Positions 8,671-12,822 of a DNA stretch of 12,822 nucleotides are shown piece by piece. The notes beneath the pieces were generated by a model, which was given only the letters and a program-made list of their open reading frames with translations, did not search any database and had not been told where the DNA came from. The translations under genes were made by a program, and so were the position numbers. The stretch is from Ophiosphaerella korrae (Eukaryota > Ascomycota > Dothideomycetes > Pleosporales > Phaeosphaeriaceae): positions 1 to 12,822 of the forward strand of contig JALNQF010000844.1 of NCBI GenBank assembly GCA_028456385.1, written 5' to 3'. Every line of letters starts with the position of its first letter. Position 1 is the stretch's first letter.

Positions 8671-8775
8671 TAGCTTTATACTTTGTATTTACTAAGATTA
8701 TAAATTATAAATCTATTACGTACTTAGATTTATACTTTATATTTACTAAGATTATAAATTATAAATCTATTACGT
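8671..8775. repeat. 54-bp-period tandem duplication
   Basis: Positions 8671-8721 and 8725-8775 match at 49 of 51 bases with a period of 54. One of the two differences is TG (8684-8685) versus TA (8738-8739), a RIP-type change. The second unit overlaps the minus-strand stop at 8770-8772. It may belong to the 3' end or LTR of element 2. Confidence 0.9.
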
Positions 8776-9540
8776 GTCCCTATTATAGTTAGCTTCCTAG
8801 TCTAGTTTGTTTTCCTATAGGTTATATGCGTCGTTATCGTCTATAGTAAAGCTAATTAGTTCTAACTAGTTGTCTCTTATTATAGCTATAATACTATTCT
8901 CTTCTCTAGGTAGGTTTTTATTCCTCTACCCTAGACCTAAGGTTATTAGTCTAGTTTCTTTATTTATTTCTAATTCTTTATTATTCTCTATATCTTTGCG
9001 TTCTAATTATAATAAACTTCTTCTTATTACTTATATTACTTGTAATAGAGTTAAAATATTTTTTTACGCTTGTTATACTTAATTAAAGCTTACTTATCTT
9101 ATATCTTTAAAGGATAGTAAGTACTATAGTAAATATATTTTAGCTAATATTTAATATAAGTATACACTATCTAGTATTTCTCTTATAGAGTATAAATATT
9201 TAATTCTTATATAGTTTCTTCTTACTAAGTTATATAAAGTAAGCTATTAACTAAGCTTAAGAGATACTATTATTATAGCTTATAGAGGCTAAAGCTAAGT
9301 ATAAGCTAACTCTTTATAAGATAGTAGATCTCTATTCTTATATTAAGCGTCTTTATAAAATAAAAGCTTATAATAATACTAAATTATCTAAATAGTCTTG
9401 TGCCTTAGAAGCTAAGATAAACCTTAAGGATGTAGTTTAGGCTACTCTAGCTTCTATTACCTTAGACGTTCCTAATATCTCTCTATATAGCGCTAGTAGT
9501 ACTAATTTTCTTAGTTTACTATAAGGTAGTTTAAGAGGTT
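8770..9540 (-). pseudogene. Uncertain coding remnant downstream of element 2 pol
   Basis: From about 9010 to 8770 the minus strand, in the same register as pol, reads as a charged, protein-like sequence (RKDIENNKELEINKE, then LISFTIDD) ending at TAA 8772-8770. Between 9540 and 9010 that register has many stops, while another minus register and one plus-strand register (see findings) are about equally open. It could be a C-terminal extension of pol, a separate small frame, or LTR sequence. No family is recognised. Confidence 0.35.
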
Positions 9541-9905
9541 TTAACTTTAGTAGTCCTTTAGTTTCTTAGAGTAGTTAAGATTATCCTCTAGTTCCTATAT
9601 TTTCTCTTATAGTTATCTTTTCTTATCTATACCTATCTATTCTACTAAGTAGTAATTCTTTCTATTATAGAACTAGTACTATAAGATTTCTTTAACTTCT
9701 TATTCTTCTTATTCTCTATACGTGTCTACTTTATATACTAGTAGTTCTACGTTTTATAGTACTTATTCTAGTAAGGCTACGTAGAATATTAGGTATATCT
9801 TTATCTTGTTTAGTAGCTTTAGTTTAAATATAACTAGTATAACTTTTTTCTTAATCTTATATAGTCTTATTTTAATGTAGTCTAGTTTTAAACTTAGTTA
9901 CTTAC
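9541..9905 (-). pseudogene. GPY/F module and chromodomain (element 2)
   Basis: The GPY/F module reads KLDYIKIRLYKIKKKV (about 9890-9843), with RLY at the GPY position, of which Pro to Leu fits CCA to CTA. Then KIKIYLIFYVALLE corresponds to the usual RIHPVFHVSLLEP segment. The chromodomain is EVKEIL*Y*FYNRKNYYLVE*IGID (about 9700-9625), then *L*EKI*ELEDNL, with stops at the expected Trp positions. It ends near 9541. Confidence 0.85.
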
Positions 9906-10149
9906 TTTTAATATTCTTTTATACTAACTATACTTTTTCTCTCTCTTTAAATTAAGGTCTTTCTTTATACTTCTTATTGTAGTACTTTGCTATACAATTA
10001 TATAGAAATTCTATATCCTATCTTAATTAATTATGTATATCTTTAAGTCTATTAGCGAAGTTTTCTCTTCTTAGAGACTAAGATATTTAGTTCTTTAGTA
10101 TCTAGTATATATTAGGTTTAAATCTATAGTTTGTAAAGAAGAGTAATAC

Positions 10150-10860
10150 TTTTATTACTATATTCTTTACGCTATTATATACTAGCTATACTATAGGTAG
10201 TAACTATACCTAATTATTCTAGTTGTAGTTAAAGTAGTATCTTAAGTACTATTCTACTATCTAATTTATTTATTCTAACTATCTATCTATTTATAGATAA
10301 TATACTATAGATATTGCGTGTTATATTCCTAATTACGCTGTTATTATTTCCTATAGTTTTAATATAAATTGTATATCTCTATCTATAATAATTTTGTCTA
10401 GTAGTCTATATTAACTAATTATAGTTCCTAGGACTTAGTATATAGTAATTTCTATCCTACTTTTTTTTTTATATAGTCTAAAGTATATATACTTTATAAA
10501 TTTATCTACTATTATTATAATTCTATTATACTTAACTCCTAATATTAGGTCCTTAGACTTTAGTAGTTTTGTAATAACGTCTATTGTAATAACTCCTTAT
10601 AGTTATTCTAGTACTTCTACTAGTTATAATATTCTATATAGTACGTGTCTACTATATTTATTTCTTTAATATTCTATATAGTTTAGTAGTACTTCTATTA
10701 CTATTTATCTTACTCTTAGAATATAGTAGTTTCTTAGTAATCTATCTAATATTTTATTAATACTTTAGTAACTATATACTAGTAATTTGTAGAATTGTTA
10801 TATAAATTCTCTTTAAATTTTCTTTAGAATATATATTCTCCTATAGGCTTATACTAATCT
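10150..10860 (-). pseudogene. Integrase zinc-binding and catalytic core domains (element 2)
   Basis: In the HHCC region Tyr replaces the expected ligands: YSY* near 10770 for the second His, and YIEY* near 10680-10667 for C-x2-C. The core reads GVITIDVITKLLKSKD with Asp at 10581-10579, IIIDRDIQF with Asp at 10383-10381, and *IDR*LE*IN with Glu at 10275-10273. The second and third acidic residues have 35 residues between them, the DDX35E spacing. Unlike element 1, all three acidic residues survive. Confidence 0.94.
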
Positions 10861-11039
10861 TTCTTAAGTTTCTAGTTTCTCTATTTCTTTAGATACCTTT
10901 TCTATTACTTTCTAAATCTATTTGTCTAGCTTACTACTTATTCTTTTAAGTATTGTAGCTATTTTAGGTATATTTAGGACTAAATATCTTTCTTTATTCT
11001 TAACTAGAACTATACTAGTAGTGCTTACTTCTTCTTATA

Positions 11040-11470
11040 AGTTTAGTCTTCTACTAAGAGTATCTATAAATTAGTTATCTTTCCCTTTTATATATATAAT
11101 TTCTATATTAAATATTAATAGAAACTCTTACTATTTTATATAGCGTTATAATAATTCTTAATTTATTATAAATTCTATAAGATTCTTATAGTCTATATAG
11201 ACTTTTATCTAATATTTTACTCTTTGTAGATATACTCTTTATTATCTAAATACTTTGTAGATTACTAGTATCTCTTTATTATAGATTAAGTAGTTAAGTT
11301 CTACTTCTTTTATTTTCTTAGAGAAGTATTTAACTAAATATTTCTTTTTAGTTTCTAGGTCTTTTTGTATTAGTGCTATTCTATATACTAAGTTAGATAC
11401 GTCTGTTTTTACTATTACTAGTAGGTCTAGGTTATATATTCTAATAACTAGGTTCTCTATAAACTTTTTC
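11040..11470 (-). pseudogene. RNase H domain (element 2)
   Basis: The block LLVIVKTD ends at 11401 with the catalytic Asp kept. It is followed by ALIQKDLETKKK, YLVKYFSKKIKEVELNYLIY, NKEILVIYKVF and VYIDYKNLIEF, each matching the Ty3/gypsy RNase H order. The domain closes with IKGKDN*FIDTLSRRL near 11045, equivalent to the conserved G..N..ADALSR end. Confidence 0.93.
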
Positions 11471-11589
11471 TTAATTTTATTAAATACCTTATTATATTCT
11501 TTTATCTATTTAAATAGTATATCTTTCTTTATAAGTCTTATTATTAGTTCTATATCTTTAGACTATCTTACTATTAACTTTCTATAGAA

Positions 11590-12300
11590 GTTAGCTAACT
11601 TATAAAACTATTATAATTCTTTTAAGTTTCTTAGTATTAGCTATTTATTAATTAATCTAATCTTTTCTAGGTTAATCTTGATTTTTCCTAGTTTAATAAT
11701 AAATCTAAGGAAATCTTTTTCCTTTATATAGAACTCGCATTTTCTTATTTTAGAAATAGTTTATTTTCTACTAGTTTCTCTAGTACCTTGTATACGTATT
11801 ATACGTGTTCTTCCTCTATTTCTAAGAATATAAGGATATTATCTAAGTATATAAATATAAATATATCTAAGTATTCTCTTAGTACTATATTAATTCTCTC
11901 TTAAAATACTACTAGTGCGTTTCTTAAACTAAATAGTATAACTACGTATTTGTATAGTCTATATTGTATTCTAAACGCTATCTTCTACTTATTACCTTTT
12001 TTAATTCTAATCTAGTAGTAGGCGTTCTAGATATCTAGCTTAATAAAGATTCTTACTTTTTATAGTCTATCTTGTATTTTATCTATTCTTAGTAGTAGAT
12101 ATTAGTTCTTGTTTATAATTGCGTTAGTTTTCCTAAAATCTACGTAGAGTTATTTATTACTTATTCTTTTCTTATCTATAAATATAGGTCTGTGTACTAC
12201 TAAAGATTTAGATTCTCTTATCTATCTTTTTTTTATTACGTTTTAGATAAATATTTATTTAATTTTAGATTCTTTTTCTATTTTTTAGTAGACTAGGCTC
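11590..12300 (-). pseudogene. Reverse transcriptase domain (element 2)
   Basis: Motifs on the minus strand are I*ESKSLVV (about 12220), LYVDFRKTNA (about 12150), motif A KLDI*NAYY with catalytic Asp kept (about 12037), ILFSLRNALVVF* (about 11935), REYLDIF (about 11879) and motif C YLDNILIF at 11849-11838. The Asn in motif C fits GATGAT to GATAAT by RIP. After motif C the reading shifts register at about 11745-11739, just before KCEFYIKEKDFL. The thumb block NLKEL**FYKLANFYR ends near 11581. Confidence 0.94.
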
Positions 12301-12449
12301 TATCTTACGTTTTTACCTTCTTCTAGTTCTATTACTAAGTCCTATAGTTAATATTCTAGAAGGTAGTCTTCTAGCTCTATAAGCTATTTTTTCTATTTCT
12401 TGTATTCTTTAGGGAATTCTCCTTTATAAGTACTTATATTAGCTTTTAA

Positions 12450-12706
12450 TATATCTATTTTATAATAACTAATTTTTCTTATTCTCTAATTAATGTATAG
12501 GTTAGTTATTTATAACTATAGTATACCTAATATTATATCTTATTTGTTATTAATTGTTGTTACGTCTATAATTATATTCTTAATTTCTAGTCCTTCTAAC
12601 TTTAGTATTAAAGGTTTTATCTTAAACTAAATAGGTTCCTAGAATAGTTTTCTTTTAATTGTACTTAGTTATTAAGAGTATTTCTTTATTATATATTTTA
12701 TTCCTT
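12450..12706 (-). pseudogene. Protease domain, C-terminal part (element 2)
   Basis: The minus strand reads DVTTINNK*DIILGIL*L (about 12560-12510) followed by ITNLYIN*R. This matches the end of Ty3/gypsy retropepsins, where the ILG strand precedes a W and an N-P-x-I-x-W segment. The D-S/T-G active site, expected about 60 residues earlier, would lie beyond 12708 and is replaced by the inverted LTR. Confidence 0.82.
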
Positions 12707-12708
12707 GT

Positions 12709-12822
12709 TGTAAGGTAGACTTTATATAAGATAACTTAATAAAGTAGTTTTAATAATTAACTAAAAAGAGTAAATAGTAGATAAAGCTATCTAAGTAAGT
12801 ACTAGGTATATATACCTAGTAG
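12709..12822 (-). repeat. Inverted copy of the element-1 LTR, 3' part
   Basis: The reverse complement of these 114 bases matches 8527-8640 with three differences: one CT to TT, and a CG that has become TA (both bases). The LTR terminus (tgtaag on the plus strand at 12709) faces left. The sequence to its left is element 2 protease, not the element-1 leader, so this is the 3' LTR of a minus-oriented element or a solo LTR. The window ends inside it. The adjacent five bases on the left are cttgt. Confidence 0.92.
12800..12821. promoter_or_regulatory. 22-bp palindrome, copy in the inverted LTR
   Basis: Identical to 37-58 and 8528-8549. Confidence 0.4.

Larger units (their letters stand above)
9541..12706 (-). 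pseudogene. pol: Pol polyprotein remnant of element 2
   Basis: This reads as Ty3/gypsy Pol on the minus strand, starting inside the protease at the LTR junction and ending just after a chromodomain near 9541. Two registers are used: one from 12706 to about 11745 (protease and most of RT), the other from about 11739 to 9541, so one base has been lost or two gained near 11739-11747. Stops are TAA/TAG at expected Gln/Trp positions. Integrase keeps all three acidic residues, but RT motif C is YLDN and the integrase zinc ligands are Tyr. It is inactive. Confidence 0.9.
8641..12708 (-). mobile_element. Element 2: internal part of a second RIP-mutated chromovirus
   Basis: Read on the minus strand, this 4,068-bp segment gives protease (C-terminal part), RT, RNase H, integrase, GPY/F and chromodomain in that order. 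It differs from element 1 in motif residues and in what follows the chromodomain, so it is a distinct family, not an inverted copy. Gag and the protease active site would lie beyond 12708, where a copy of the element-1 LTR begins instead. No LTR of its own is recognised inside the window. The left end at 8641 is also an insertion boundary. Confidence 0.88.

Noticed and set aside
8870..9082. A 70-codon open frame on the plus strand, the longest intact one in the window.
   Set aside because: It begins with TTG, is rich in Leu/Ile/Ser/Phe, and lies antisense to a more protein-like minus-strand reading (RKDIENNKELEINKE). It looks like a shadow of that strand.
8527..12822. Inverted repeats at 8527-8640 and 12709-12822 enclosing about 4 kb, resembling terminal inverted repeats of a DNA transposon.
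   Set aside because: The left copy is the 3' LTR of element 1 after a polypurine tract, and the interior is part of an unrelated retrotransposon with no transposase. Two LTRs in opposite orientation explain it better.
1..12822. Large A+T-rich block as a centromere or an origin.
   Set aside because: The composition is explained by RIP of two retrotransposons. Such DNA is common in fungal centromeres and telomere-near regions, but nothing here separates these from other heterochromatin.

Overview
The window is gene-poor, A+T-rich, heavily mutated repeat DNA, most likely from a filamentous ascomycete fungus. The key sign is loss of CA and TG dinucleotides on both strands with a large excess of TA. 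In the first 300 bases I count two CA and three TG. This is the footprint of repeat-induced point mutation (RIP), a fungal C-to-T process acting mainly at CpA. No intact gene is present. TAA/TAG codons interrupt every reading frame, but in the frames that matter nearly all sit where family alignments expect Gln or Trp, so the old proteins can still be read.

Region 1 (1-8640, plus strand) is a nearly complete Ty3/gypsy LTR retrotransposon of the chromovirus type. It has the end of a 5' LTR (1-149), a likely primer-binding site, and a long gag-like frame (about 431-3190). A pol frame follows in another register (about 3121-8133) with protease, reverse transcriptase (RT), RNase H, integrase, GPY/F module and chromodomain. 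After the chromodomain comes an unusual C-terminal extension with in-frame repeats and a tyrosine-rich block. A polypurine tract and a 342-bp 3' LTR (8299-8640) close the element. The LTR carries a 60-bp tandem palindromic array and a 22-bp perfect palindrome.

Region 2 (8641-12708) is part of a second, different chromovirus on the minus strand. It holds the C-terminal part of the protease, then RT, RNase H, integrase, GPY/F and chromodomain, then about 770 bp of uncertain remnant and a 54-bp tandem duplication. Its gag and the protease active site are missing.

Region 3 (12709-12822) is a third copy of the element-1 LTR in inverted orientation, cut by the window edge. It interrupts the protease of element 2. 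The simplest history is that element 2 was in place first, was hit by two insertions of the element-1 family in opposite orientations, and that all copies were mutated by RIP. I see no host gene, tRNA, rRNA or CRISPR array.
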